The position numbers were made by a program, and so were the translations under genes. Under the pieces are notes generated by a model. That model did no database searches, was not told the DNA's origin, and worked only from the letters and a program-made list of their open reading frames with translations. From the NCBI GenBank assembly GCA_016712345.1, contig JADJRH010000001.1, positions 1,612,001-1,676,000 on the forward strand: DNA of 64,000 nt, in the 5' to 3' direction. Positions 25,252 through 34,547 of the stretch are shown here, piece after piece; the first letter of the stretch is position 1, and each line of letters opens with the position of its first letter. This DNA is from Polyangiaceae bacterium. Lineage in GTDB: Bacteria; Myxococcota_A; Polyangia; Polyangiales; Polyangiaceae.

Positions 25252-26391
25252 TCAGGGATATGGATCATCCGATTTCCCCGGTGCCGAAGTGGGAGAATTG
25301 CTCTTTGCAGGGGTGGGTGTTTTAAGACCCCCCTTTTGCTTTGTTGCGGGTTTTGAAACCGCACTATCTGTGTTTACCGCATTAGAATCAGCAGGTTCCT
25401 TAGCGCTGGACTGGGTGCCTTGTGACCCGGCATCATCGTTTGATTCTACGTCGCCGGCCGATTCATCCACTTTGCCCTTGCCACCCTTTTGGTATTTGGG
25501 CGGCTCGCCCGGGCGCGAATAATCAATCCAATACGCTTTGCCTGTACGCACATCGAGGTGCACAAACGTGCTGTTCGGGTAATAGCCAACGCCCGCATCG
25601 CGGAGCGTTCGGCAATAGTCGCGCACCACGGTGTTGGGTACACCCTCGACCGCGAAGTCCATGGCTTTGCCCAAGTTGTGGTTGGAGTGCGGCGTATATT
25701 GCTTTTTGCTGAACGGGCGATAGCCGCTGACCACGTGAATGGTGCGGCCGCCGAAGTGATCGCTCACAAGCCCTATCAAGTACGCGAGCCTCGGATCCAC
25801 GGCCTTTTTTGAATCTGAAGCCACGTGCCGAAGGATCTTTGTGAGGCCGGGCAGGCTCGCGCGATTGAGCTGCCCACGCGACAGCACTTGCCCGTCGTAT
25901 TTTTCTCCGCCCCGCACCATCTTGACAAAGCCGGGCTTTTTGGGCCGTGCGGCGTAGTTGCCCGCCGGAGCTTCAGTTTTTTTGGCTTTGTCGTCTTTTG
26001 CGTCGCGCGCGTTTTTGCCTTTTTTTGAAGCGTTTTTTAAATCTTTGCCAGCCTCTTTTGCGTCAGCTTTTGTGTTTTTTCCGCTGCTTTTCGCGCTTTT
26101 TTCGGCTTCTTTTCCTTTGCCCTTTGATGAACTCTTCGCGCTTTCGCCCGACTTGCCAGCCGCCTGAGGGATGGTGAGCGACATGCCGGGCTTGAGAAGT
26201 TGCCCTTCCCGCAGCCCATTCGCAGCGCGAATTGCTTCAGGCGTGGTGCGATAACGCTTGGCAATCCAAAAGAGCGTCTGCCCGCGCCCAACCACATGAG
26301 CCGTTTCCGCGTGGACGGTGCCGGCCAACAGCGAGGTCACCCCCAGGGAGAGGGCTACGGCCAGAGCACGGAATCGACGCGCAGGGTTCAT
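25252..26391 (-). CDS. LysM-containing M15/DUF882 murein endopeptidase-like protein
   Basis: 379 residues from ATG 26391. A signal peptide (about 5-28, ending VHA) is followed by one LysM domain (HVVGRGQTLFWIAKRYRTTP ... GMSLTIP). A long Lys/Ala/Ser linker runs to about 140. The peptidase M15A/DUF882 domain (about 190-310) has VVSGYRPFSKK, SNHNLGKAMDFAVEG and STFVHLDVR, which give the His, Asp and His zinc ligands seen in MepK/YcbK. Expected role: cutting cross-bridges in periplasmic peptidoglycan, with LysM binding glycan chains. The acidic Asn/Ser-rich tail is disordered. It is divergent from pilM across a 194-bp gap. Confidence 0.9.
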   Translation of the reverse strand: MNPARRFRALAVALSLGVTSLLAGTVHAETAHVVGRGQTLFWIAKRYRTTPEAIRAANGLREGQLLKPGMSLTIPQAAGKSGESAKSSSKGKGKEAEKSAKSSGKNTKADAKEAGKDLKNASKKGKNARDAKDDKAKKTEAPAGNYAARPKKPGFVKMVRGGEKYDGQVLSRGQLNRASLPGLTKILRHVASDSKKAVDPRLAYLIGLVSDHFGGRTIHVVSGYRPFSKKQYTPHSNHNLGKAMDFAVEGVPNTVVRDYCRTLRDAGVGYYPNSTFVHLDVRTGKAYWIDYSRPGEPPKYQKGGKGKVDESAGDVESNDDAGSQGTQSSAKEPADSNAVNTDSAVSKPATKQKGGLKTPTPAKSNSPTSAPGKSDDPYP

Positions 26392-26585
26392 GTTCTGGGG
26401 GGACCGCCACCGCACGGCGGCCGACTTTCGGAAAGCCCGACCAGCAGCAAAAATAATCTGCGATTGAGCGGCAGAATCACCCTTGGCCTTACGAGGGTGG
26501 CAGGCTTAGAGCAAGAGGAATTTGGCCTTATGCCTCCGCCGGTGCGAAGCTTGGGATGACCCTCGGCGGAGACACACGAAAAGGC

Positions 26586-27644
26586 ATGTCAGAAGGCAAG
26601 AACCTCATCGGCGTGGACATCGGCTCCAGCGCCATCAAGGTGTGCCAGCTCCGCGAGAGCCGGAAGGGCTACGGGCTGCAGCGCGCCGGTTACGCACCGT
26701 TGCCACCGCAATCGATTGTAGATGGCCACGTGATGAACGCGACGGTGGTCGTGGAAGCCATTCAGCAGGCTTTGAACGGCGCCAAGATCAAGCAAAAAGA
26801 GGTGGCTGTTTCAATCAGCGGTCAAGCGGTGATCATTCGCAAGATTACCGTGCCGATGATGACAAGCGCCGAACTCGACGAGCAGATTCAGTGGGAAGCG
26901 GAACAGCACATCCCATTCGACATTAAAGACGTGCGCGTCGACTACGAAGTGCTGCGCCGCAGGCCGGAAGCCGGTCAGATGGATTTGCTGCTTGTGGCTG
27001 CCAAACGCGATCAACTCGACGACTACGTTCAGATCGCAAAGCAGGCCAAACTCAAGCCTGTTGTGGTGGACATTGATGCGTTCACGGTTCAGAACGTGTT
27101 TGAATACACCCGTGGAATTCCGCCGGAACAGACATTCGCTATTATCAATGTCGGGGCCAGTTTGGCATCTATCAACATCGTTTCGCGGGGCGCGAGTGCG
27201 TTCACACGCGATATTGCCAACGGTGGAAACTACATCACAGAACAAATTCAGCGGCAGCTCGGTGTACCCTTTGAGCAGGCCGAAGAAATCAAGTGCGCCA
27301 CTGTAAATCAAGGCAGTTCTGTTCCTCAACAGGTCTACCCAATCATTGAGAGTGTGTGCGACTCAATTGCGGGTGAAATTCAGCGCAGCCTCGACTTTTT
27401 CTTGGCAACCAGCGGTGAACCCGAAATGCACCGCATTTATCTGACGGGTGGATCCAGCGCATTGCCGCCGCTTCAGGCCGCTGTTGCCAGGCGGTCGCGC
27501 ACCCCGGTTGAAGTGATTCAGCCTATGGAACGCATCACTGTGGAGGGTAAAGAAGTGAACCCCCAGATCCTTCAAACGCGGACTTCGCAGCTCTGCGTGG
27601 CACTGGGCCTTGCCATGCGGAAAGAGAGTGAGCGGCGCACGTGA
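26586..27644 (+). CDS. pilM: Type IV pilus inner-membrane platform protein PilM
   Basis: 352 residues from ATG 26586; an ATG at 26556 would add ten residues not typical of PilM. Actin-like fold: LIGVDIGSSAIKVCQL (phosphate 1 loop), VSISGQAVIIRKITVP, FAIINVGASLASINIV (phosphate 2) and IYLTGGSSALPPL (adenosine motif). It sits on the cytoplasmic face and binds the N-terminus of PilN to align the secretion machine. First gene of pilMNOPQ. Upstream, TGGCAGGCTTAGAGCA at 26498-26513 has the GG-N10-GC spacing of a sigma-54 site but is a poor match at the -12 half, so it is only a weak promoter candidate. Confidence 0.95.
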   Translation: MSEGKNLIGVDIGSSAIKVCQLRESRKGYGLQRAGYAPLPPQSIVDGHVMNATVVVEAIQQALNGAKIKQKEVAVSISGQAVIIRKITVPMMTSAELDEQIQWEAEQHIPFDIKDVRVDYEVLRRRPEAGQMDLLLVAAKRDQLDDYVQIAKQAKLKPVVVDIDAFTVQNVFEYTRGIPPEQTFAIINVGASLASINIVSRGASAFTRDIANGGNYITEQIQRQLGVPFEQAEEIKCATVNQGSSVPQQVYPIIESVCDSIAGEIQRSLDFFLATSGEPEMHRIYLTGGSSALPPLQAAVARRSRTPVEVIQPMERITVEGKEVNPQILQTRTSQLCVALGLAMRKESERRT

Positions 27645-28282
27645 TCCGCATAAACTTACTCCCCCAAAAACGTGCCGGGCGCGGCGCACCCGAAGCCAGT
27701 CAGAAATGGCTGCTCGGCGTGCTCGTGGTGGTTCTGTTGCAGGTGGTTGGACTCTTCTTGTTCCACGATTGGAAAACGGAAGAGCTAACCGTGCAGAATC
27801 AAAAAAACAGCGAGCTTCAGGCCAAAATCAACGAGATTAAGGCGCTGGTTGCAAATCACGAAGCGGTTAAAAAAGAACTCGCCGTGTTGCGACAGCGCGA
27901 AGACGCGATTGCCAAGTTGCAGTCGGCGCGGTCGGGTCCAACGGCTGTTTTGCTGGAGCTGTCGAGAATTGTCACTCAAAACCGCGGTCCAACAGTGGAT
28001 GCAGACCGGGTTGCGGCGCTTCGAAAAGAAAATCCACTCGCCGTATTCAGCGCTTCTTGGGACACGAGGCGCATTTGGTTGACCTCGTACACCGAAGTTG
28101 ATCGGGTGGTGAAGATTGAGGGCTTCGCGCGGGACGGCAACGACGTTTCTGAACTCGCTCAGAGGCTTCGTTTGTCGGTGTACTTTTATGAAGTGACGAT
28201 CTTACCCGGCAAGAAAGAACTTGAGCCCGAAACCAAACTCGAACTGATCAAGTTCGCGCTTCAACTCAAGGTGAGGTACTAA
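27641..28282 (+). CDS. pilN: Type IV pilus assembly protein PilN
   Basis: 213 residues from GTG 27641, overlapping the pilM stop by four bases (GTGA), so translation is coupled. It begins MIRINLLPQKRAGRG, the conserved INLLP motif that docks into PilM. One membrane helix (about 24-42), a coiled coil (KNSELQAKINEIKALVANHE) and a ferredoxin-like periplasmic domain follow. PilN pairs with PilO across the inner membrane to link PilM to PilP and PilQ. Order, size and motif agree with the standard family. Confidence 0.95.
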   Translation: MIRINLLPQKRAGRGAPEASQKWLLGVLVVVLLQVVGLFLFHDWKTEELTVQNQKNSELQAKINEIKALVANHEAVKKELAVLRQREDAIAKLQSARSGPTAVLLELSRIVTQNRGPTVDADRVAALRKENPLAVFSASWDTRRIWLTSYTEVDRVVKIEGFARDGNDVSELAQRLRLSVYFYEVTILPGKKELEPETKLELIKFALQLKVRY

Positions 28283-28951
28283 ATGGCCGCGAAACCTGCT
28301 GCACCGGCGGGCGGCTCGGCCCTTGACCGGTTGTCACTTCCCGGCAAGATACTCGTCGGATCTATCTTCGTCGTGCTCATCGGCGTGCTTTATTTCGTGT
28401 TCTTTTACGCCGAACTCGACGCTGAGATTGAAAGTGCCAAACAACGCACAACGGCTTTGACGGGTGAACTGTCAAGAGCCGAAGAGTCTAAAGAGGCTTA
28501 CAATCGCGACTTGGCCGAAAAAACGCGGCGCGAGCAATTGTCGCTTCAGCAAAAGAAGATTTTGCCCGACGATCCCGAGGTACCGGCGTTTTTGCAGGCA
28601 CTCCAAAACACGGCCACGATCTCGGGTGCCGAACTCACGTCATGGACTCCGACGGATGAAATTCCACAGGAGTTTTATGCGCGCGTTCCGCTCAAGTTGA
28701 CCCTGAAGGGCAAGTTTCACCAGATTGCCAAGTTCGTTTATACAGTGGGCCAGCTTGACCGCATTATCAATATCGAAAATCTGTCTCTGAAAAACCCCAA
28801 GCTCTCCGACGGCTCCGACATGATTGTTCAGGTGGAGTGTTTGGCAACGGCGTTCCGGGCAACAAAACCCGGCGAAGGTGCGGCCGCTGCCAAGCGCCGG
28901 CCCGGCGCCGCCGCGGCACCTGCCCCCGCAACGCCGGGAGGTGGTCATTGA
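28283..28951 (+). CDS. pilO: Type IV pilus assembly protein PilO
   Basis: 222 residues, starting directly after the pilN stop. One transmembrane helix (about 21-42, ILVGSIFVVLIGVLYFVFFY), a coiled coil (AELDAEIESAKQRTTALTGE onward), then the PilO ferredoxin-like domain with ILPDDPEVPAFLQALQNTA and VPLKLTLKGKFHQIAKFVYT, followed by an Ala/Pro tail. It forms a heterodimer with PilN in the periplasm. The C-terminal GGGH end overlaps the pilP start. Confidence 0.95.
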   Translation: MAAKPAAPAGGSALDRLSLPGKILVGSIFVVLIGVLYFVFFYAELDAEIESAKQRTTALTGELSRAEESKEAYNRDLAEKTRREQLSLQQKKILPDDPEVPAFLQALQNTATISGAELTSWTPTDEIPQEFYARVPLKLTLKGKFHQIAKFVYTVGQLDRIINIENLSLKNPKLSDGSDMIVQVECLATAFRATKPGEGAAAAKRRPGAAAAPAPATPGGGH

Positions 28952-29655
28952 ACACTCAACTCTTTTCTATCCGGTCCGGTTGGGTCACGGGTGTTTTTCT
29001 ACCCCTCGTCCGAGGTGGTCTACCCAAAGTGGCAATGGTGCTCGTGGCAACGGTTCCACTTGTTGTGGCAGCCTGTGATGAGCCTCAAAAAGCCGACCCG
29101 CTGTTTTCGGGGGGTGTGAAAAGCACCGGCACAACGGGCGCCGCGGCGGCAAGCGCGTCGGCATCGGCAAGTGCTTCCGGTTCGGCACCGGCCTTACCAC
29201 CCCAAGAATTTACAGAAGCCGACTTTACAGAGACGGACAAGAGCCGCGACCCGTTTCGCAGCTTCGCAAAGACGTTTTTGCAGCAGGGTAAGGTGCGCGT
29301 TACCGTGCAGCGCGTTGTCTTGGCGGAGAGGTACGCGCTCGATGAACTCAAACCGGTGGGTATTGTCAGCCGGGGTGATATCAAAGCCTTACTCACTGAC
29401 CCAACTGGGTTGGGATGGATCGTGAAGATCGGCGACTACGTTGGTAAGGCAGAACTTGTACACACGGGCGGCCCCACCGGCTCGGACGTGGCAATCAACT
29501 GGCGGGTAGATCGCATTCGTGAAAACGACATTGTGCTCGTCCGCGAAGATCCAAGTCATCCTGAAATTCCACCCTCCACGCGGGTGATTCTTCTCTACCC
29601 AACCGACCAAACACCGGGCCTACCCGGTGGACCTCCTCCGGTTACCAAGCCCTGA
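28948..29655 (+). CDS. pilP: Type IV pilus lipoprotein PilP
   Basis: 235 residues from a TTG at 28948. The choice rests on a strong GGGAGG seven bases upstream and the TTGA overlap with the pilO stop; the longer frame to 28837 lies inside pilO and translates to Arg-rich nonsense. An N-terminal hydrophobic stretch ends in VPLVVAACDEP, a good lipobox with Cys about 47. An Ala/Ser low-complexity linker follows, then the PilP beta-domain (SRDPFRSFAKTF, ELKPVGIVSRGDIKALLTDP, GWIVKIGDYVGK). PilP joins PilNO to the N-terminal domains of the PilQ secretin. pilQ follows only after about 640 non-coding bases. Confidence 0.93.
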   Translation: MNTQLFSIRSGWVTGVFLPLVRGGLPKVAMVLVATVPLVVAACDEPQKADPLFSGGVKSTGTTGAAAASASASASASGSAPALPPQEFTEADFTETDKSRDPFRSFAKTFLQQGKVRVTVQRVVLAERYALDELKPVGIVSRGDIKALLTDPTGLGWIVKIGDYVGKAELVHTGGPTGSDVAINWRVDRIRENDIVLVREDPSHPEIPPSTRVILLYPTDQTPGLPGGPPPVTKP

Positions 29656-30292
29656 CAGGTTGCCCGTTCAACGCGCCAAGCAACGACTGGAACCTCAGAC
29701 GCCCCGCAACGACCTGACCGTGATCTCGGTGCCTCCTGGGCAACTGTCGGTCCCTCGGCCGAACGCTGATGCGAAGCCCGGCTACAGGCTCGGCAAAACG
29801 TGCAAGACACCAAGGCCGGTGCCTCAAGGAAAAGCGAAAAGCGTGTGGCTCGCTCCTGACCATTGCATGTCTCATGTTGCGGCTTCCCACCCAATGCGCC
29901 CGCGGACGGGGCCCCTTACCCCGCCGACAGGGCGCATGGGGCCCCCCGCCGCAACACTCGATCACGCAATGGTCACTCGCTCTCTTGCAAAAAGAGAGCG
30001 AACGCCGGCGAGACCGGTGGAATAACGTTGTGTACATCCCGAGCCGCCAAACCTTGTTACCCCCAGTCGAATGGAGCCGCGAAGCGCGCTCCCGCAAACT
30101 CCCTGGTGAAGAGACGTCGCAGGTGTCGAAACGCCTCCGGTCATTGCGTGGCGCTTCAGGCGCGGGCTGTTTGAGTGCGTTTCGAAAAAAGGTAGCCAAA
30201 AACTCGGCCCATCCAGGTGACATCTTCTAGCGTGCCCAGCGGGTGCCCGTGCTGTGCCCAATAAGGCGCAGTTCGAAGCGCGAGGAACGCCG
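29656..30292 (+). other. 637-bp non-coding, repeat-like insertion between pilP and pilQ
   Basis: No supported gene: short frames on both strands lack ribosome sites and look Arg/Pro-rich. The segment contains 29718-29745, which matches 44489-44516 at 25 of 28 bases; CCGGCGAGACCGGTGGA at 30005-30021, identical to 44672-44688; and GTCATTGCG at 30140-30148, matching 44854-44862 in the same order. A hairpin (ATGCGCCC at 29894-29901 with GGGCGCAT at 29930-29937) encloses GGGGCCCC. The stretch is therefore related to the metY-acs spacer and is probably a dispersed non-coding element or a structured RNA. pilP and pilQ normally adjoin, so pilQ may need its own promoter here. Confidence 0.6.
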
Positions 30293-32638
30293 ATGTGGAA
30301 GACTGAAAAACCGCCGTGGGTTCATAGGGCAGCGGCCCTGTTTCTACTGGTCGCAGTGGCTCTGTTCGCCCCGGTGCGCGTGCGGGCCGGCGGCAATGTT
30401 CATGTCAAGAAAGTAAGCCTTGCCACACCCATGCCGGGGGCTGCCACGGTATCGGTGTACACAAGCGCTCTACCAACGTTTTCGGCGCGTGTCGCAAACG
30501 GTGGAACACGCATTTTGGTCGATATCACCGACGCAGGCGTGGACCTGACAGGCGCGGACGCCGCAATTGTTACAGGCAATGACGTTGTGTCGGGCGTGAT
30601 GACGCAGGCCTATGAACAGGACGGGCAGCACATTGCGCGCGTGCTTGTTCAACTCGCCAAACCGGCTGAATACGAGATTCGAGCCGACGCGTCGGGGTTG
30701 ACAATTGCGCTCGCAAAAAGCGACACAACCAAGCCCAAAGAAACGGCGCGAACGTCCAAAACAATTGGCACCGACTCAAAGGTACTCACCACAACCGCTG
30801 TGGGTGGGCCGGCAATTGGAGATGTTCGATTTGAACATGCCAAAGGTCTGGATCGGGTTGCCATTGACCTATCAGGGTCACCTTCTTTTTCAGAGCTTCC
30901 ATCGGAGGCGGGTAAGAGCATTATTGAAATCACGGGCGCAACACTGCCCGACGCCCTTCAGAAAAAGCTTGATACAACGGCATTCGGCGGGCCTGTCACA
31001 TCGGTTTCGGTATACCGCCGCAAGAGCGACGCTACCAAAGTTGTGATTGAGGTAGAACGTCCGGACGGCGCAAAATCAAGCGTTCATCGCGAAGAGAAAA
31101 CACTTTATTACTCGTTTACGGCGGCCTCACCCGCACCCGCGACCAATACAAAAGATCCGGCCCCCGCGGCAAAACACGATGGACCCAAGTCGCGGACCAT
31201 TGCGCGCGAAGAGGGCATTACCGATATCCCCAAGGTCGAGCAAACCTTTTCATTTGCGGCGGGCACCAAAGAATCGGTGACCGAGCCCGATCAGGCGGAT
31301 GCTTTTTTGCCGGCGCTGGCGGGGCAACAGAAGCGCTATTCAGGCAAGCGCGTGGATCTCGATTTGCGCGACGCCGATATTCATAACGTATTGCGGTTGC
31401 TGGCCGATACCGGCAAAGTCAATATCGTTACATCGGATGAAGTAAAGGGCAACGTTACCATTCGCCTGCGCAATGTGCCTTGGGATCAAGCGCTTGAAAC
31501 CATTCTTCAAGCCAAAGGTCTGGGCATGGTTCGGCAGGGCAATATGATTCGTATTGCGCCGCTCGCCGATCTCAATAAAGAGCGCGAACTGGCGATTGCT
31601 CGTCGCAAGAGTGAATTGCAATTGGCACCCCTTGAAACGCGGCTTATCCCCGTTTCTTATGCCAACGCCGAAGATTTAATGGCCCGCGCAAAAGACCTGC
31701 TTTCGCCGCGCGGATCGATTGCCGTGGATCAACGGACGAACGTGCTCATTGCGCGCGACGTGGCAGGCAATCTCAATCAGGTTGAAGAGCTTGTAAACTC
31801 GCTCGATACGCAGACGCCGCAGGTTTTAATTGAAGCGCGTATTGTTGAAGCGACAAGCCGTTACCAACGCGACATTGGTATTCAATGGGGCGGCGACGCC
31901 ACGTTTGGTCCGGCAACGGGTAATCCCACGGGCCTCGCATTCCCGTCATCCATTGGAATTGTCGGCGGTGCAAGCGACCAGCAAACTCCCACGGCGGGCC
32001 TTTCGCCCTTCCGCAACAACGTTCCCAATCCAAACTTTGCAGTGAACCTTCCCGCCACGGTTGGTACCGATGTCGGTGGTGCGCTCGGTTTGGCATTTGG
32101 TTCGATCAACAACACAGTCAACCTCGCGGTGCGTCTGTCAGCCGCCGAGGCGAGCGGCATGCTCCGCATCATTTCAAGTCCGCGCATTCTTACGCTCGAC
32201 AATCGCGAGGCGCGCATCAGTCAGGGAACGCTCATTCCGTTTTCACAAATCAGCGCGCAGGGCGTTCAAACGACGTTCCAAGAAGCCAAACTCCAGCTCT
32301 TGGTGAAGCCGCACGTAACCCAGGCGGGAAGCGTGGCAATGCACGTGCGTATCAACCGCGATGAACCCGACTTTAACCAAACGTCGGCGCGCGGCGAGCC
32401 TACCATTCTAAAACGTGAAGCAGAAACCGACCTGTTGGTATTGGATGGTCATACCGCTGTGATTGGCGGCATTTTCACGCGAAACACAGGCCGCAACCTC
32501 GACCAGGTTCCGCTCCTGGGTGACATTCCGATTCTCGGGGTGTTGTTTCAACGCCGCCGTTCAAACGACGCTCGCAGTGAACTCGTGATCTTCCTGACGC
32601 CCCGGATTGTCAACCGCGCCGAGGCGTTGGGTAGATAA
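30293..32638 (+). CDS. pilQ: Type IV pilus secretin PilQ
   Basis: 781 residues from ATG 30293 with gagga six bases upstream; an ATG at 30254 lacks a site. A signal peptide (about 10-34) ends at VRAGG. Two AMIN domains (about 40-140 and 170-275) bind peptidoglycan, and a variable linker follows. The STN/N0-type domain (VDLDLRDADIHNVLRLLADT, about 355-430), a secretin N-domain (LIPVSYANAEDLMARAKDLL) and the C-terminal secretin gate domain (VLIEARIVEATSRY ... LQLLVKPHVT ... VPLLGDIPILGVLFQ) complete the chain. It forms the outer-membrane pore through which the pilus passes. It is convergent with the carbamoyltransferase gene, whose stop is 15 bases away. Confidence 0.96.
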   Translation: MWKTEKPPWVHRAAALFLLVAVALFAPVRVRAGGNVHVKKVSLATPMPGAATVSVYTSALPTFSARVANGGTRILVDITDAGVDLTGADAAIVTGNDVVSGVMTQAYEQDGQHIARVLVQLAKPAEYEIRADASGLTIALAKSDTTKPKETARTSKTIGTDSKVLTTTAVGGPAIGDVRFEHAKGLDRVAIDLSGSPSFSELPSEAGKSIIEITGATLPDALQKKLDTTAFGGPVTSVSVYRRKSDATKVVIEVERPDGAKSSVHREEKTLYYSFTAASPAPATNTKDPAPAAKHDGPKSRTIAREEGITDIPKVEQTFSFAAGTKESVTEPDQADAFLPALAGQQKRYSGKRVDLDLRDADIHNVLRLLADTGKVNIVTSDEVKGNVTIRLRNVPWDQALETILQAKGLGMVRQGNMIRIAPLADLNKERELAIARRKSELQLAPLETRLIPVSYANAEDLMARAKDLLSPRGSIAVDQRTNVLIARDVAGNLNQVEELVNSLDTQTPQVLIEARIVEATSRYQRDIGIQWGGDATFGPATGNPTGLAFPSSIGIVGGASDQQTPTAGLSPFRNNVPNPNFAVNLPATVGTDVGGALGLAFGSINNTVNLAVRLSAAEASGMLRIISSPRILTLDNREARISQGTLIPFSQISAQGVQTTFQEAKLQLLVKPHVTQAGSVAMHVRINRDEPDFNQTSARGEPTILKREAETDLLVLDGHTAVIGGIFTRNTGRNLDQVPLLGDIPILGVLFQRRRSNDARSELVIFLTPRIVNRAEALGR

Positions 32639-32652
32639 CAGTCGCCAGCCAA

Positions 32653-34395
32653 CTACGCGGACTCGGGGGGTTTGGTGAGTACGCAGTTACCCAACACAAG
32701 CATGTCCATTCGAGTGCGCTTGAAGCAGTCATACGCCTGCTTGGGTGTACACACGATCGGTTCGTTTTCATTAAACGAAGTATTGATAAGAATCGGCACA
32801 CCCGTGATGTCGCCGAATGCTTTAATGACGCCGTAATATTTGGGCTCTTCTTCGCGCGTGACGGTTTGCAAACGACCCGTGCCGTCCACGTGTGTGACCG
32901 CGGGGATGGCGGCGCGCTTTTCGGGCTTGATCTTGTAGACCTTGACCATAAACGGATCGGGCTTTGTCTGCTCGAAGTAATCACCCACGGCTTCCATTAA
33001 AATCGCGGGAGCAAACGGCCTGAAGCTCTCACGCTTCTTAATGCGAAGATTGAGAATGTCTTTCATGTCGGGGCGGCAGGGATTTGCCAAAATCGAGCGG
33101 TGGCCCAATGCGCGGGCACCCCATTCAAGCCGGCCCTGGAACCAGCCGATGATGGCGCCGTCGGCAATGGCGCGCGCAACGACTTTGAACATCTCCTCGT
33201 CGGGCAATACTTTGTATTCTGCCTTTTCGTCTTTGAGCATTTGCTCAATTTGCTGGTCGGTATAACCGGGGCCCCAATACGAGTGTTCCATTTTCCATGT
33301 GCGTTGGTGATTGAGCACATGGTTATGGGTATAAAGCGCGGCGCCCAATGCCGTGCCGGCGTCGTACGCCGCGGGCTGAACGAAAATATCGTCAAATTGG
33401 CCGCGAAGAAGCACTTTGCCATTGGCAAGGCTGTTTTGACCACAACCGCCGGCCACACAGATATTGCGTGAACCGGTGAGGCGCGCAGCGGTTGAAAGCA
33501 TGTGGAAATACGCTTCTTCGTAACGCTTTTGCACGCAGGCGGCGATAGCGAGAACGCGGTCGTCCACCGGCTGACCTTTTTCACGCGCGGGGCCGAGCAA
33601 CTCAATGAGCTTATCGGAGAAAATGCGGTCATAACGAGGCTCACCCACCCAGGTCATTGCAATGCCTTTGGTGTGGTGTTGAAAGTAATCGAGCCCCAAT
33701 TCAAACCCGCCGTCGTCGGTGAGCCGAACCACCTGACGGATTTTTTGCATCAGCTTTTCATCGGGCTGACCGTAGGCGCTCATACCCATGACTTTGTATT
33801 CATCCCCGAAGCGGGGGAAGCCGAGGTATTGAGTCATTCCTGAATAAAAAAGGCCGAGCGAATGCGGAAAGCCGACGCGCTTTAATACATTCATTTTATT
33901 GCCGCGGCCCACGGCCCACATGGCGCCCACGAAGTCGCCGAAACCGTCGACGCTGACTACCGCGCTCTCTTCATAAGGTGCGGCGAAATAAGCCGAAGCT
34001 TGGTGCGACCGATGGTGTTCAACGTTGTGCTGTTTTGCCCGGAGACGCTCGGGGTCAACACCCATTGCAGTGGCAAGTGCGTTTTTTGGATTACGCACTT
34101 TCAGCATGTTTTGAGCGCGATCTTTAATGAACTCAACGCTCGGGCGTTTCTTCATTACGTATAAGATTTTATCGAGAAAATGCGCCCGAGTATTGCGGCC
34201 AATAGCAACGTGGTCAACATCTTCAATGCGAGCGCCAATAGATTCTAGGCAATATTCCACCGATCGTTTGGGAAAACCTGCCCAGTGCTTCACGCGCTCA
34301 AAGCGCTCTTCTTCAACGGCCGCCCTCAGCTCGCCGTCCACCAAAATCGCGGCTGAGGCATCTCCGTGGTACGCATTGATTCCAAGGACAATCAT
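32653..34395 (-). CDS. Second NodU/CmcH-family O-carbamoyltransferase
   Basis: 580 residues, a complete paralogue of the enzyme at 16654. It starts MIVLGINAYHGDASAAILVD and has HHRSHQASAYF (about 137-147), VSVDGFGDFVGAMW, CVAGGCGQNSLANGKVL, the C-terminal LEWGARALGHRSILANPCRP, FRPFAPAIL and NTSFNENEPIVC. It lacks the SxtJ/DUF5989 partners found with the first copy and stands alone between pilQ and a binding-protein-like gene. Sequence differences are large enough that acceptor substrates probably differ. Cytoplasmic, carbamoyl phosphate and ATP dependent by family knowledge; the target hydroxyl is unknown. Confidence 0.93.
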   Translation of the reverse strand: MIVLGINAYHGDASAAILVDGELRAAVEEERFERVKHWAGFPKRSVEYCLESIGARIEDVDHVAIGRNTRAHFLDKILYVMKKRPSVEFIKDRAQNMLKVRNPKNALATAMGVDPERLRAKQHNVEHHRSHQASAYFAAPYEESAVVSVDGFGDFVGAMWAVGRGNKMNVLKRVGFPHSLGLFYSGMTQYLGFPRFGDEYKVMGMSAYGQPDEKLMQKIRQVVRLTDDGGFELGLDYFQHHTKGIAMTWVGEPRYDRIFSDKLIELLGPAREKGQPVDDRVLAIAACVQKRYEEAYFHMLSTAARLTGSRNICVAGGCGQNSLANGKVLLRGQFDDIFVQPAAYDAGTALGAALYTHNHVLNHQRTWKMEHSYWGPGYTDQQIEQMLKDEKAEYKVLPDEEMFKVVARAIADGAIIGWFQGRLEWGARALGHRSILANPCRPDMKDILNLRIKKRESFRPFAPAILMEAVGDYFEQTKPDPFMVKVYKIKPEKRAAIPAVTHVDGTGRLQTVTREEEPKYYGVIKAFGDITGVPILINTSFNENEPIVCTPKQAYDCFKRTRMDMLVLGNCVLTKPPESA

Positions 34396-34547
34396 GCTCT
34401 TTTCTCGGCTCCGAATGGACCCGGCAAAGTATCAGGGCGGCGCATCTCCGGTCAACCGCGACATGCAGCGCGTCGGGTGATTTTGGAACGCTATTTTTGC
34501 GATGAAAAGAACGTGGGATCGTGCACAGTTGCGCGGTTTGAGCGCAG

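Noticed and set aside
29642..30230. 193-residue minus-strand and 153-residue plus-strand frames between pilP and pilQ
   Set aside because: No ribosome site or family motif; frame not preserved in the related spacer at 44.5 kb.
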